From Bacillota bacterium (GTDB lineage: Bacteria > Bacillota > Clostridia > Christensenellales > SZUA-584), in the NCBI GenBank assembly GCA_023397655.1, contig JAEWTW010000017.1, forward strand, positions 62,001 to 126,000: 64,000 nucleotides of DNA, given 5' to 3'. The position numbers and the translations under genes are program-made. Below, one piece after another: positions 53,447-61,351 of the stretch (the stretch's first letter is position 1; each line of letters starts with the position of its first letter). The notes beneath the pieces are model-generated. The model was not told where the DNA came from. It was given only the letters and a program-made list of their open reading frames with translations, and searched no databases.

Positions 53447-53465
53447 ATATCAGCGAGGTGATTTT

Positions 53466-53846
53466 ATGAATCGTATAGAATTATTAAGAAAAGAGCGCAA
53501 TTGGAGTCAGCAGCAATTGGCAAATGAATTAGGCCTACACCAAACGGCGGTTAGTCAGTGGGAACAGGAAAGAACAAAACCCGGGTTTGAGCAACTCACT
53601 TCTTTGTGTAATGTTTTTGACGTTAGTCTCGAATATCTTATGGGGTTTAGTGAAGAAAGAGGACATTTTAATATGTCTGATGAAGAAAAAGAATTCTTGG
53701 GTAAATTGGAAGCTAAAGAAATCGCTCAAGACGATCTCACACGTCTACTAAGATACTTCAACCAACTTAACGGGGAAGGTAAAACCATTGCTGCGGATAG
53801 AATTAAAGAATTAACCAAAATAGATGATTACATTAAAAAGGAATGA
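53466..53846 (+). CDS. XRE-family phage repressor
   Basis: 126 residues. N-terminal helix-turn-helix (NWSQQQLANELGLHQTAVSQ, WEQERTKPGFEQLTSLCNVF), then an acidic C-terminal helical part (FNMSDEEKEFLGKLEAKEIA, LLRYFNQLNGEGKTIAADRI) resembling CI-like Firmicutes repressors. No peptidase/autocleavage domain is visible, so induction would need another route. ATG 53466 has GAGGTG upstream. Three operators in front. Confidence 0.92.
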   Translation: MNRIELLRKERNWSQQQLANELGLHQTAVSQWEQERTKPGFEQLTSLCNVFDVSLEYLMGFSEERGHFNMSDEEKEFLGKLEAKEIAQDDLTRLLRYFNQLNGEGKTIAADRIKELTKIDDYIKKE

Positions 53847-53884
53847 CTTTATTTTCAGGACACATATAAACTATTCCGCTGCTA

Positions 53885-54139
53885 TCAAAAGCGATACTTC
53901 TCTTTGATCCATTCTTTTGCTGCCGGTACAATAATGTAATATGGGTTTATACTATCCGGCATAACCGGCATACCTCTCTTTATCCATTTTAGTACCTTGA
54001 GATATGGCAGACCGATATATTCGGCAAACTGCCGCGGCTTCATGAATAATTTTTCGCATGAAGCTGGATCGTCTTCTATCTTCTGCGGCTGCATTTCAGG
54101 CGTCTTATTAACAGAGATAATGTATCTGTTGGAATCCAT
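53885..54139 (-). CDS. Excisionase-like helix-turn-helix protein
   Basis: 84 residues with LFMKPRQFAEYIGLPYLKVL and a following KWIKRGMPVMP, then PYYIIVPAAKEWIKEKYRF; this MerR-type winged-helix plan is common in Xis proteins. It is convergent with the repressor gene (38-base gap). Either this or the gene at 53123 may be the excisionase. Confidence 0.72.
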   Translation of the reverse strand: MDSNRYIISVNKTPEMQPQKIEDDPASCEKLFMKPRQFAEYIGLPYLKVLKWIKRGMPVMPDSINPYYIIVPAAKEWIKEKYRF

Positions 54140-54258
54140 GATAAACTCCTTTAAGTTTTCCCAATTATAAAGAATATGCCATCCTAAAATCGGGACAGCT
54201 CGAATGCGATTCTTGAATCAAGAAAGCATCACATGTGCTACTAATAAGGGGGTAAATC

Positions 54259-54447
54259 ATGTCTAATAGAGTAACTTTTCCGCTCCAATCAGTCATTACG
54301 ATGCACAAGGACTGCAGTATAACCACAGAGCAAGTCAGTTATATCACTGGCGAAATAACGAAAGAATTTGTCGAAGCTACTGTAGAGCTGATGGGTGGAA
54401 CCGTCCAAAAATTTGTACGCACCTTTGACGTGGAGCACATTGATTGA
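54259..54447 (+). CDS. Small phage protein, unknown
   Basis: 62 residues (MSNRVTFPLQSVITMHKDCS start), mostly helical, no motif. A ribosome binding site AAGGGGG precedes ATG. Starts a rightward group of lysogen-expressed accessory genes. Confidence 0.6.
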   Translation: MSNRVTFPLQSVITMHKDCSITTEQVSYITGEITKEFVEATVELMGGTVQKFVRTFDVEHID

Positions 54448-54580
54448 CAACCTCCTTCTCCAATTACACTCCATTGGCTTTATTTTGTTTGCCTCTCCTC
54501 GTATGCTGGCAGGAATTTCGACAAAATTGTCGAAAATAGCAATGATACCCAATTACAAATATATAGAAGGAGCTAGCCTT

Positions 54581-55021
54581 ATGAAACGGTTTTATGTATT
54601 CATTGCAGTTCTCCTTTGCGTAGCCTTCCTGTTTACAGCATGTGCAGACACATCAAGCAGCACCAAACTAACAACCAAAGGGACCCCGTCTAAAGTAGTC
54701 ATTCACAGTCCCGATCCAACCGAAGCGCCCACAGAGCCTCCTGCCGAGACTCTACAACCGACAGTAGAACCTACTCTGATGCCAACTATAGCTCCTACCG
54801 AAGCCCCTACCCCCACACCCGAGCCCACACTTGAGCCTACGCCCGAGCCCACAGTAAAAATGCCTGAGCCTCAGAGTGTTACTGTTTATATTACAAAAAC
54901 CGGCGAGAAATATCATCGGGATGGGTGTCAGTATTTGAAGAAGAGCCGAATTCCTATTGATTTGATTGATGCTATCAGAAAGGGATACACTCCCTGTTCT
55001 AAGTGTGACCCGCCGCAATAA
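54581..55021 (+). CDS. Prophage lipoprotein with metal-binding-like C-terminus
   Basis: About 146 residues. Signal with lipobox LFTACADTSS (Cys near residue 21), then a Pro/Thr/Glu-rich linker of TPEP repeats (about 50-95). The C-terminal 45 residues contain KYHRDGCQYLKKSRIPIDL and KGYTPCSKCDPPQ, the three-Cys/His pattern of the small Ada-like metal-binding domain found on many Firmicutes surface proteins. AGAAGGAG precedes ATG 54581. Anchored outside the cell, it is a likely lysogenic-conversion gene. Confidence 0.85.
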   Translation: MKRFYVFIAVLLCVAFLFTACADTSSSTKLTTKGTPSKVVIHSPDPTEAPTEPPAETLQPTVEPTLMPTIAPTEAPTPTPEPTLEPTPEPTVKMPEPQSVTVYITKTGEKYHRDGCQYLKKSRIPIDLIDAIRKGYTPCSKCDPPQ

Positions 55022-55033
55022 GGAGGTATTGCT

Positions 55034-55243
55034 ATGACTAACAGAGGCGGCTTCTCGTGGAAGAGGGCGCTGGGTGTTACCAGGGCAAAACAGCGTATCT
55101 CCCGGGCAACAGGCATACCTCTGACGAAGTCCGGCCGGCAGCGGAAAGTTGGCAAAATGGTGACCGGAGGCTGTCTGGTGTCGATACTTTGGTTTGTGTT
55201 GCCGGTCGTGGTCCTAGCGGTGTTTTTGGCGCTTGAAGCATAA
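55034..55243 (+). CDS. Small basic single-span membrane protein
   Basis: 69 residues: a basic N-terminus (GFSWKRALGVTRAKQRISRA, PLTKSGRQRKVGKM) and one C-terminal transmembrane helix (LVSILWFVLPVVVLAVFLAL). Starts 12 bases after the lipoprotein stop with an AAGGAGG site, so the two form one unit. Similar short proteins occur in other Firmicutes mobile elements. Function unknown; toxin-like or membrane-signalling roles are both possible. The following 55244-55461 holds only a weak inverted repeat. Confidence 0.72.
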   Translation: MTNRGGFSWKRALGVTRAKQRISRATGIPLTKSGRQRKVGKMVTGGCLVSILWFVLPVVVLAVFLALEA

Positions 55244-55461
55244 TTATCACCACCCACCACAAGAAGGCAAGGATTTTTCAAAAGAGGTGATAAAGAAAAC
55301 AGGAACCCTGTGCTTCAACACGGATTCCTGCTTATGCTCTAATCCTGGCTCAGGACGAGCGCTGGCGAGAGAAGTCAATCTCCACCTAACTTATTATATG
55401 TATCATAGCGTTAAAGATACTCCTTGTCAATATTTTATGGCAGAGCATTGTAAATTACGTG

Positions 55462-56823
55462 TCAGAACATTGTAAGTACTTGGTTAACAGTTCTAATGTC
55501 TCCATCTCTACCATGAAATCCTCGGATGTGCCCATCCATAGATATCTTTACTGCAAAGCCATAGCTAGATAGTTGAATTGCAGCGGCTGTGCGACCGCCT
55601 TCTTCACTACCACCATCAATTTTCACAATTGCACCAGAACAGATTATTCTCCCGGTAGTATCTATAACAGTTGCACCATCAAGCCCTAATAGCTCTTGAC
55701 GTAGCTTTCTATCTAAACAGTAGAATATCCTATTTTCATTATCCGCACCGGCACACATCAATCTTTTCAAAATAGCCTTTTTCTCTTTATTCTTTTCATC
55801 ATTATCTAAATAGTCAAAACTTATATATTTTTGAATTACACTATCTTTATACTCTTCTTTGATTATAGCTAAGCATCCACCCGTTCGTGCAAAAGTGACA
55901 TCCAGTAAAGTCAGATAAATCTCTTTTGCAAAATAGTCTTTTATTCCGTCTTCTACGATAATGAACTCTTTTATACGGTCGATAATACGCTTTGCATTCA
56001 AATATAACCACTTCCCATTTCTTTTTGCGAAGACTAGTGAGCGATTCTTAAAAATGAGTATGTCACCATTTGTTTGAGCAATTATTCCTATCCACACTGA
56101 TTGATTTTTATCAGTATAACACCTACTTGCAATGTCCCTAAAGCGATATGGTGCAAGAGGTATAAGTTTCTTCCCTTCCCTTTTATCTGCATCATAATTT
56201 GTAGAAAAATACCCTGTTATATATCCTTTATTGTCTAGTGAGATACCCGAAGTCATCCCGTCGGTAAATACAGCACTATGATTGTTATCTAGGAACTCAA
56301 TAAAATCGTCTATACCCTTTGCTTTATTATTTGCATCTATAAGAAAGCTAAATGGAATTCTCTTTCCTTCATAGGTTTTCTGCGACCATGACCGCATTTT
56401 TTCTAATAATCTAAAAACAGATTTCCCCCCTAACCAATTACATAATCCTATTTCAAATGCTAGATTATATCTGTTAATCCGATAAACATAATGTCCATCA
56501 ATGTCCAAATCATAATACGAGTTATATGGGAATTTTGGGTTGTTAAATAGATATTGACTTATTTTCATTATCTCTCTTAGAATCTCTTCAGCGGCACCAA
56601 GTGAAGGGCATTGATCCTCAGCTTCAATTCTATAAAATATTAATGGATTATTAAAACATGGATAGATAGTATAATACTTTTTCTTATGCAGTTTTATTAA
56701 ATTTGATGTAGTATACGGTTTGTTGCATTTCTTAAATATTAGTTCACCTTTTGTTGGTATTATCGGCAGCACATAATTCTTTAATATGTATTCGAATTCT
56801 TTCCTTGCCTCATCATTATTCAT
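55462..56823 (-). CDS. Prophage accessory protein with divergent diadenylate-cyclase-like C-terminal domain
   Basis: 453 residues, clearly more AT-rich than the phage and host genes around it. The last ~100 residues follow the DAC/DisA_N plan: LLGLDGATVIDTTGRIICSG carries the DGA motif (residue ~382), and GGSEEGGRTAAAIQLSSYGF lies where DAC enzymes have GTRHRAA. So the RHR motif is reduced to a lone Arg (~411). The N-terminal ~350 residues match no family I recognise and may be a sensor. Start ATG 56823 follows GAGGT by 8 bases. Opposite to and next to the integrase, a common place for phage cargo and defence genes. A nucleotide-signalling role is inference. Confidence 0.65.
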   Translation of the reverse strand: MNNDEARKEFEYILKNYVLPIIPTKGELIFKKCNKPYTTSNLIKLHKKKYYTIYPCFNNPLIFYRIEAEDQCPSLGAAEEILREIMKISQYLFNNPKFPYNSYYDLDIDGHYVYRINRYNLAFEIGLCNWLGGKSVFRLLEKMRSWSQKTYEGKRIPFSFLIDANNKAKGIDDFIEFLDNNHSAVFTDGMTSGISLDNKGYITGYFSTNYDADKREGKKLIPLAPYRFRDIASRCYTDKNQSVWIGIIAQTNGDILIFKNRSLVFAKRNGKWLYLNAKRIIDRIKEFIIVEDGIKDYFAKEIYLTLLDVTFARTGGCLAIIKEEYKDSVIQKYISFDYLDNDEKNKEKKAILKRLMCAGADNENRIFYCLDRKLRQELLGLDGATVIDTTGRIICSGAIVKIDGGSEEGGRTAAAIQLSSYGFAVKISMDGHIRGFHGRDGDIRTVNQVLTMF

Positions 56824-57034
56824 AAATAATACCTCGAAAAGAAATTTTATGTATGCTTTATCCAAATTGTAATACCATTGGTGCATAAATTCAATATAAT
56901 TTGCGACTAATCTATTATCTAATACTCTATATGTTTATACTTAATGATTTGATTCAATTCCTTAAGTTCACTCCTTGCTGCAAAGAACGAAAAATTATAT
57001 ACTGAAAAAAAGTGTCATTGGAGAGAATGTGATC

Positions 57035-58207
57035 ATGCCCAGAGAAGCAAAGATTAAAAAGCGCTCGGATGGTTTGTACCAGTGTTCCATCACCGTGGGC
57101 CGAAAGCCTGACGGTAAGCCGCAGCGCAAAACCATATACGCCAAAACGCTTAAAGAGTTGGAATTCAAAGCGTCTGAGTATAAGAGGCACATGCGACATG
57201 GCACGCTTTCCAGCGACGAGAAGATGACTTTTGGTCAGCTTGCCGAAGTATGGCTGAGGGACTATAAGCCTAGCATCAGTATCACCACGAGAAACATGTA
57301 CAAAATGATACTAAACAGCTATTTGCTTCCGGAACTGGCTGCGTATAAGCTGAAGGACCTTAAGCCCCATCACCTGCAGTCTATCATCAACCGAATGGCA
57401 GACAGCGGCAAAGCCCAAAGCACACTCAAGAAAGTAAAGATAACCGCCGCGCAGATACTCCAGATTGCTATGGACAATGACGTGGTATACCGGAATGTTT
57501 TTTCTAAAGCAAGCATTCCGGATATCGCAGAAGCCAAACGCCGCCCGCTCACGGACGACGAAGTAACACTTATCACAAACACATATACCGGACACCGGAT
57601 GGGCGTACCTGCACTGCTGCTCCTTTACTGCGGCTTGCGCCGGGGCGAGCTTATCGCGCTCACCTGGAACGATATCAGCATCAAAAACAAAACCATTACC
57701 GTAAACAAGGCAGCGGTGTTTGACAATAACCAAGCGCTCGTGCAGAGCCCCAAGACAGAAGCAGGTATTCGTACCGTCCCTCTGCCCGATGCTATCTTGG
57801 ACGCCGTGAGAGCCGCCAGAAAGGCCGCAGAGACGACGATGGTTTGTCCTGCGGCAGATGGCCTCCTTATGACTAAAACGGCCTTCAACAAGGCATGGAA
57901 AAGCTATATGCATTACCTCAATATTCAAGCTGGCGGCCGGGATGCTTCACGCTCCCATCCGAAGGTAGTTGCTGTTGATAACTTGACTCCGCATATGTTC
58001 AGACACACTTATGCCACCATACTCTATAACGCCGGAGTGGACGTTAAGAGCGCGCAGCGGTTCCTCGGGCATGCTGACATCAACGTAACGTTGAAGATTT
58101 ATACCCATCTGACAGCACAAAAAGAGCAGGATGCAATCGCCTCTTTGAACCGTCATTTAAGCCAAAATGAAAGCGGAAAAAATCCTGATGCAGTAAAAAT
58201 GCAGTAA
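57035..58207 (+). CDS. int: Phage tyrosine integrase
   Basis: 390 residues. N-terminal arm-binding domain (RSDGLYQCSITVGRKPDGKP, about 10-50), SAM-like core domain (65-165), then catalytic domain with Arg202 (CGLRRGELIAL), His320 and Arg323 (LTPHMFRHTYAT), His346 (RFLGHADINVT) and nucleophile Tyr356 (LKIYTHLT). ATG 57035 has GGAGA upstream. The stop lies 82 bases before attR, and its last codons are the right 23-bp arm repeat. Inserts the phage into tRNA-Lys. Confidence 0.97.
   Translation: MPREAKIKKRSDGLYQCSITVGRKPDGKPQRKTIYAKTLKELEFKASEYKRHMRHGTLSSDEKMTFGQLAEVWLRDYKPSISITTRNMYKMILNSYLLPELAAYKLKDLKPHHLQSIINRMADSGKAQSTLKKVKITAAQILQIAMDNDVVYRNVFSKASIPDIAEAKRRPLTDDEVTLITNTYTGHRMGVPALLLLYCGLRRGELIALTWNDISIKNKTITVNKAAVFDNNQALVQSPKTEAGIRTVPLPDAILDAVRAARKAAETTMVCPAADGLLMTKTAFNKAWKSYMHYLNIQAGGRDASRSHPKVVAVDNLTPHMFRHTYATILYNAGVDVKSAQRFLGHADINVTLKIYTHLTAQKEQDAIASLNRHLSQNESGKNPDAVKMQ
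58185..58207 (+). repeat. Right copy of the 23-bp arm repeat
   Basis: Identical to 23132-23154; it spans the last integrase codons (two TGCAGTAA units). See the left copy. Confidence 0.7.
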
Positions 58208-58249
58208 ACGGCTATTTTTAGAGGTAAAAAATACGGTTTCGGGATATGG

Positions 58250-58287
58250 AAAAGCCCTTGAAAATGCCTATTTCAAGGGCTTTTTTG
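58250..58287 (+). terminator. Terminator after the integrase
   Basis: AAAAGCCCTTGAAA and TTTCAAGGGCTTTT stem, 8-base loop, then TTTTTTG. It ends 3 bases before attR. Confidence 0.9.
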
Positions 58288-58289
58288 TC

Positions 58290-58336
58290 TGGTGGGCGAT
58301 CGGGGGCTCGAACCCCGGACACCCTGATTAAGAGTC
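58290..58336 (-). repeat. attR within the intact tRNA-Lys gene
   Basis: 47 bases identical to 22960-23006. On the minus strand it starts at the tRNA CCA end and ends at the anticodon; beyond it the host tRNA 5' half continues, so the tRNA is restored by phage-supplied sequence. Confidence 0.95.
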
Positions 58337-58365
58337 AGGTGCTCTACCAACTGAGCTAATCGCCC
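58290..58365 (-). tRNA. tRNA-Lys (anticodon CTT), prophage target
   Basis: 76 bases including CCA. Acceptor GGGCGAT pairs with ATCGCCC; D-arm GCTCAGTTGGTAGAGC; anticodon loop CTCTTAA with anticodon CTT (Lys AAG codon); T-arm CGGGGTTCGAGCCCCCG. The 3' 47 bases are the attachment core. Confidence 0.96.
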
Positions 58366-58408
58366 AAGCTTTATCCAAAAGTATTTCTCTTTCGGGCTTT
58401 GGTGTGTA

Positions 58409-58482
58409 TGGAGCGGGTGATGGGAATCGAACCCACGCAACCAGCTTGGAAGGCTGGGGCTCTACCGTTGAGCTACACCCGC
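58409..58482 (-). tRNA. tRNA-Gly (anticodon TCC)
   Basis: 74 bases with encoded CCA. Acceptor GCGGGTG/CACCCGC; anticodon loop CTTCCAA, anticodon TCC (codon GGA); T-arm GTGGGTTCGATTCCCAT. Confidence 0.96.
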
Positions 58483-58487
58483 ATAAT

Positions 58488-58517
58488 GTTCCGGGAAAAT
58501 ACTCATCTTCCCGGAAC
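58488..58517. other. Perfect inverted repeat between two tRNA-Gly genes
   Basis: GTTCCGGGAA and TTCCCGGAAC, 10-bp arms with a 10-base loop, no T-run. In a tRNA transcript it would fold and may mark processing between the two tRNAs; role not known. Confidence 0.5.
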
Positions 58518-58527
58518 TTACGGTTGA

Positions 58528-58602
58528 TGGAGCGGAAGACGGGATTCGAACCCGCGACTTCGACCTTGGCAAGGTCGCACTCTACCACTGAGTCACTCCC
58601 GC
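58528..58602 (-). tRNA. tRNA-Gly (anticodon GCC)
   Basis: 75 bases with CCA. Acceptor GCGGGAG pairs with CTTCCGC, with one G-T and otherwise standard pairs; anticodon loop TTGCCAA, anticodon GCC; T-arm GCGGGTTCGAATCCCGT. Confidence 0.96.
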
Positions 58603-58611
58603 TTGTGTGCG

Positions 58612-58696
58612 TGGTGCGGGCGAAGAGACTTGAACTCCCACGCCTCACGGCACCAGATCCTAAGTCTGGCGCGTCTGCCAATTCCGCCACGCCCGC
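58612..58696 (-). tRNA. tRNA-Leu (anticodon TAG)
   Basis: 85 bases with CCA and a long variable arm (class II). Acceptor GCGGGCG/CGCCCGC; anticodon loop CTTAGGA, anticodon TAG (codon CTA). It is the first tRNA in transcription order. Confidence 0.96.
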
Positions 58697-58800
58697 TTGT
58701 TTACGCCCCTTAGCAGTGCCCCCGTTTTTGGGCACTTCGGTATTCTAACATCTCAAAACACATAAGTCAATATCGAATTGTATGCTTTTTCAGACGGATT

Positions 58801-59301
58801 TTATGCGCCCGCTCCGCAGCACTTCTTGTACTTTTTGCCGCTGCCGCAGGGGCATGGCTCATTACGACCCACCTTGCTGGAAACAGCCTGCTTATCCTGA
58901 CGCCACTGGTTCGTAATCTCTCGGCGGCGCTCCTCAGAAAGAATATCATCCCAGCCGGACAGAGTGTAAAGCCACTTAGCCTTCGCTTCCAGCATGTTAT
59001 AATACAGCTTGTCGAAGTCAACCTTTAAGGAAACCGCGCTGTCCTCTTTGAGCTTTTCCAGCTCCACTTCCTCCACAAGGCTGGTGTTGATGCCGTCCAT
59101 AAAGCCCGCAAAAACGATGGGACTCATGCCAAATTCTTCAGCGATGGCCGTCAAGCTGTCCTCATAGAAGTTTTCCTTGCGCTCAAGTATCTTCTTATAG
59201 CCTTCGGTTTCAATTTCGAAATACTCATTCCAGAACGCCTGATTGTCCTGCGGAGACCGCTGGGCCTCCGCCATGCTCTGCCACTGGCTGTAAAGACTCA
59301 T
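58801..59301 (-). CDS. SEC-C motif protein
   Basis: 166 residues ending in the SEC-C zinc motif PCPCGSGKKYKKCCG. The N-terminal ~130 residues are helical (YSQWQSMAEAQRSPQDNQAF) and not assigned. SEC-C binds zinc and may contact SecB, ribosomes or other partners. Its start overlaps the icd stop by 4 bases, so it is co-translated with icd. Confidence 0.88.
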   Translation of the reverse strand: MSLYSQWQSMAEAQRSPQDNQAFWNEYFEIETEGYKKILERKENFYEDSLTAIAEEFGMSPIVFAGFMDGINTSLVEEVELEKLKEDSAVSLKVDFDKLYYNMLEAKAKWLYTLSGWDDILSEERRREITNQWRQDKQAVSSKVGRNEPCPCGSGKKYKKCCGAGA

Positions 59302-60521
59302 TTATTCTCCCCCAGCATTTTATCCAATGTCACTTTGATCTGCTTGATGAACGCTTCGGTGCTCACCTTCTGCTTTGTTTCCGCTTCGCTCAGCATATAG
59401 AGATCGCCTGTCATCACGCCGTTTTCAATTGTCGCTATAGAAGCCGCTTCAAGATTATTAGCAAAATCGATCATGGCGTCGTTGCCGTCCAGCTCACCGC
59501 GTTTGCGCAGCGCGCCAGTCCATGCGAATAGTGTCGCCATGCAGTTGGTGGACGTCTCTTTGCCCTCAAGGTGACGGTAATAGTGCTTGGTCACCGTACC
59601 ATGAGCCGCCTCGTACTCGTAGAGGCCCTCGGGCGACACCAGCACCGACGTCATCATCGCAAGGCTCCCGTACGCGGTTGCGACCATGTCAGACATCACA
59701 TCGCCGTCGTAGTTCATGCACGCCCAGATGAAGCCGCCCTCGCTGCGTATCACTCGCGCGACCGCGTCGTCGATCAGCGTATAGAAGTATTCGATGCCCG
59801 CCTGCTCAAACTTGGTTTTGTAAACGTTCTCGAATATTTCCGCGAAAATATCCTTGAAGCGGTGATGATACTGCTTGGATATCGTATCCTTAGTGGCAAA
59901 CCACAGATCAAGCTTGCAGTCCAGTGCGTAGTTGAAGCAGCTCTTCGCAAAGCTTTCGATGGACTTGGTGGTGTTGAACATACCGCGAACAACGCCGCCG
60001 GCCGCATTGAAGTCCGCTATGGTGCGGCGCTCCACGCTGCCGTCTTTGCGTGTGATCACCAGCTCAGCCTTGCCCTCACCGTCTACCACACACTCCTGCG
60101 CATTATAGATATCACCATAAGCGTGACGTGCGATGATGATGGGATGCTTCCATGTTTTCACAGAAGGAGAGACACCTTTGACCAAAATGGGTTCGCGAAA
60201 AACGGTTCCGTCCAGTATTTCACGGATGGTGCCGTTGGGGCTCTTCCACATCTTCTTGAGGTCATATTCCTCAACACGCTGGGCATTGGGTGTGATCGTG
60301 GCGCATTTGACACCGACACCGTATTTCCTAATCGCTTCAGCAGCCCGAACGGTTACGGTATCATCAGTAGCGTCGCGCTCGGTGAGCCCCAGGTCATAGT
60401 ACTCGGTATTGAGCTCAATATAAGGCTCCAGCAGAAAATCTTTGATCATCTTCCAGATGATCCGTGTCATCTCATCGCCGTCAATTTCAACCAACGGAAC
60501 CGGCATTTTTACCTTTGTCAT
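59298..60521 (-). CDS. icd: NADP-dependent isocitrate dehydrogenase
   Basis: 407 residues of the eukaryote-like homodimeric type. IPLVEIDGDEMTRIIW-type start (PVPLVEIDGDEMTRIIW), PNGTIREILDGTVFREPI and GGFIWACMNYDGDVMSDMVA (metal-binding Asps) are signatures; EAAHGTVTKHYYRHLEGKET follows. It oxidises isocitrate to 2-oxoglutarate and supplies NADPH. The SEC-C gene follows with an overlap. Confidence 0.96.
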   Translation of the reverse strand: MTKVKMPVPLVEIDGDEMTRIIWKMIKDFLLEPYIELNTEYYDLGLTERDATDDTVTVRAAEAIRKYGVGVKCATITPNAQRVEEYDLKKMWKSPNGTIREILDGTVFREPILVKGVSPSVKTWKHPIIIARHAYGDIYNAQECVVDGEGKAELVITRKDGSVERRTIADFNAAGGVVRGMFNTTKSIESFAKSCFNYALDCKLDLWFATKDTISKQYHHRFKDIFAEIFENVYKTKFEQAGIEYFYTLIDDAVARVIRSEGGFIWACMNYDGDVMSDMVATAYGSLAMMTSVLVSPEGLYEYEAAHGTVTKHYYRHLEGKETSTNCMATLFAWTGALRKRGELDGNDAMIDFANNLEAASIATIENGVMTGDLYMLSEAETKQKVSTEAFIKQIKVTLDKMLGENK

Positions 60522-60680
60522 TGGCTTCTCCTTTATATAAAACTATATTGTTTTTCAAGTCACACGCGTCACATTCTATACGATTGACAAAGAAAAAACA
60601 AGACCGAAATCTTATCTTCGGGAAAACAGGCACGCCGGTTCGGCTTCGGTCAGCGCTTAGCGTTTTAGTCTTGGCTTGTC

Positions 60681-61226
60681 TTAAACAGTTGCCTTCCTGT
60701 CGAAAAACGGGCTCTTGGAGGCAGCCGCCAGCGGAATTCCAAATACCACTGCCACGTCGTCGCCCAGCAGCTTCATTTCCCGCGCGGCGGTCCCCGCCGA
60801 ATACATGACCCGGTTATCCAGCCGCATGTCGGCAGCACGGCTGACAGCGCTCCCTATCGCGATTCCGAGGTCGTTCAGATTATAAGCGCACGGCACAGCC
60901 TTACGCTCGTTTTTCTTCGCGCATGTCTCAAAGCCGCACAGCCCGCAGTTGAGTCCCAGCGCTTTGATCTTTGTGCCGATCAACAAAAGCGCCTGAGAGG
61001 CCATCAGGTTGTGTGCGTCGCGCACAAAAAAATCAGCAGCTTTACCTTCCTCATAGAGACGCATCATCGTCTGCGCGATCGAAGGAAGCTCGCTGGCATC
61101 AGCCACCGCAATCACAAGATTGTCCATTCCCCTCGCCTTTGGAGCAGTCCGCGCTGCGTTTGCAATCTGACGGGCAGCTTCCAGCACCGTCCTTGTTTCC
61201 TCATCCTTTTGCAAATATATCGCCAT
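60681..61226 (-). CDS. DUF2148 ferredoxin-like protein
   Basis: 181 residues. The motif LNCGLCGFETCAKKNERKA followed by VPCAYNLNDLGIAIGSAV is the Cys arrangement of the ferredoxin-domain DUF2148 family, likely a 4Fe-4S site. The N-terminal helix segment ARQIANAARTAPKARGMDNL is family-typical. No partner enzyme is visible next to it; it follows the EF-G-like gene. Confidence 0.82.
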   Translation of the reverse strand: MAIYLQKDEETRTVLEAARQIANAARTAPKARGMDNLVIAVADASELPSIAQTMMRLYEEGKAADFFVRDAHNLMASQALLLIGTKIKALGLNCGLCGFETCAKKNERKAVPCAYNLNDLGIAIGSAVSRAADMRLDNRVMYSAGTAAREMKLLGDDVAVVFGIPLAAASKSPFFDRKATV

Positions 61227-61271
61227 TACCGTCTCCTTTCTTACGAAACACCTTACGAGCGATTCATAATA

Positions 61272-61301
61272 AATGCCGCCGGGAAACTGCCCGGCGGCAT
61301 T
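61272..61301. terminator. Stem-loop after the EF-G-like gene
   Basis: AATGCCGCCGGG / CCCGGCGGCATT, 12-bp arms and 6-base loop, 51 bases past the stop at 61352. The T-run on the minus strand is weak (TTTATTAT), so it may be a terminator or processing hairpin. Confidence 0.65.
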
Positions 61302-61351
61302 GTTCGTACATTACAGCATGCTCCAGCGCCGGTCTAATGCGCCTAGCGCTG

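Larger units (their letters stand above)
22960..58336. mobile_element. Complete siphovirus-like prophage in a tRNA-Lys gene
   Basis: About 35.3 kb between two identical 47-bp copies of the 3' end of tRNA-Lys(CTT). All modules are present: tyrosine integrase and accessory genes at the right end, lysogeny switch, VapE-type replication gene, HNH-TerS-TerL packaging, portal, protease, HK97-fold capsid, connectors, long-tail genes with tape measure, baseplate, endolysin and holin. Structural genes run leftward in the usual order with short gaps or overlaps and no visible breaks. Long tail plus no sheath or baseplate-wedge genes indicates a siphovirus. A 7-kb surface-protein gene lies between lysis genes and attL. 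Confidence 0.95.

Noticed and set aside
55244..55461. Inverted repeat near ACAGGAACC / GGATTCCTG
   Set aside because: Imperfect and without T-run; no gene in either strand of this gap.
58715..58736. AGTGCCC/GGGCACT hairpin right of tRNA-Leu
   Set aside because: No T-run in either direction, so not called as a terminator; possibly a leader or processing stem.
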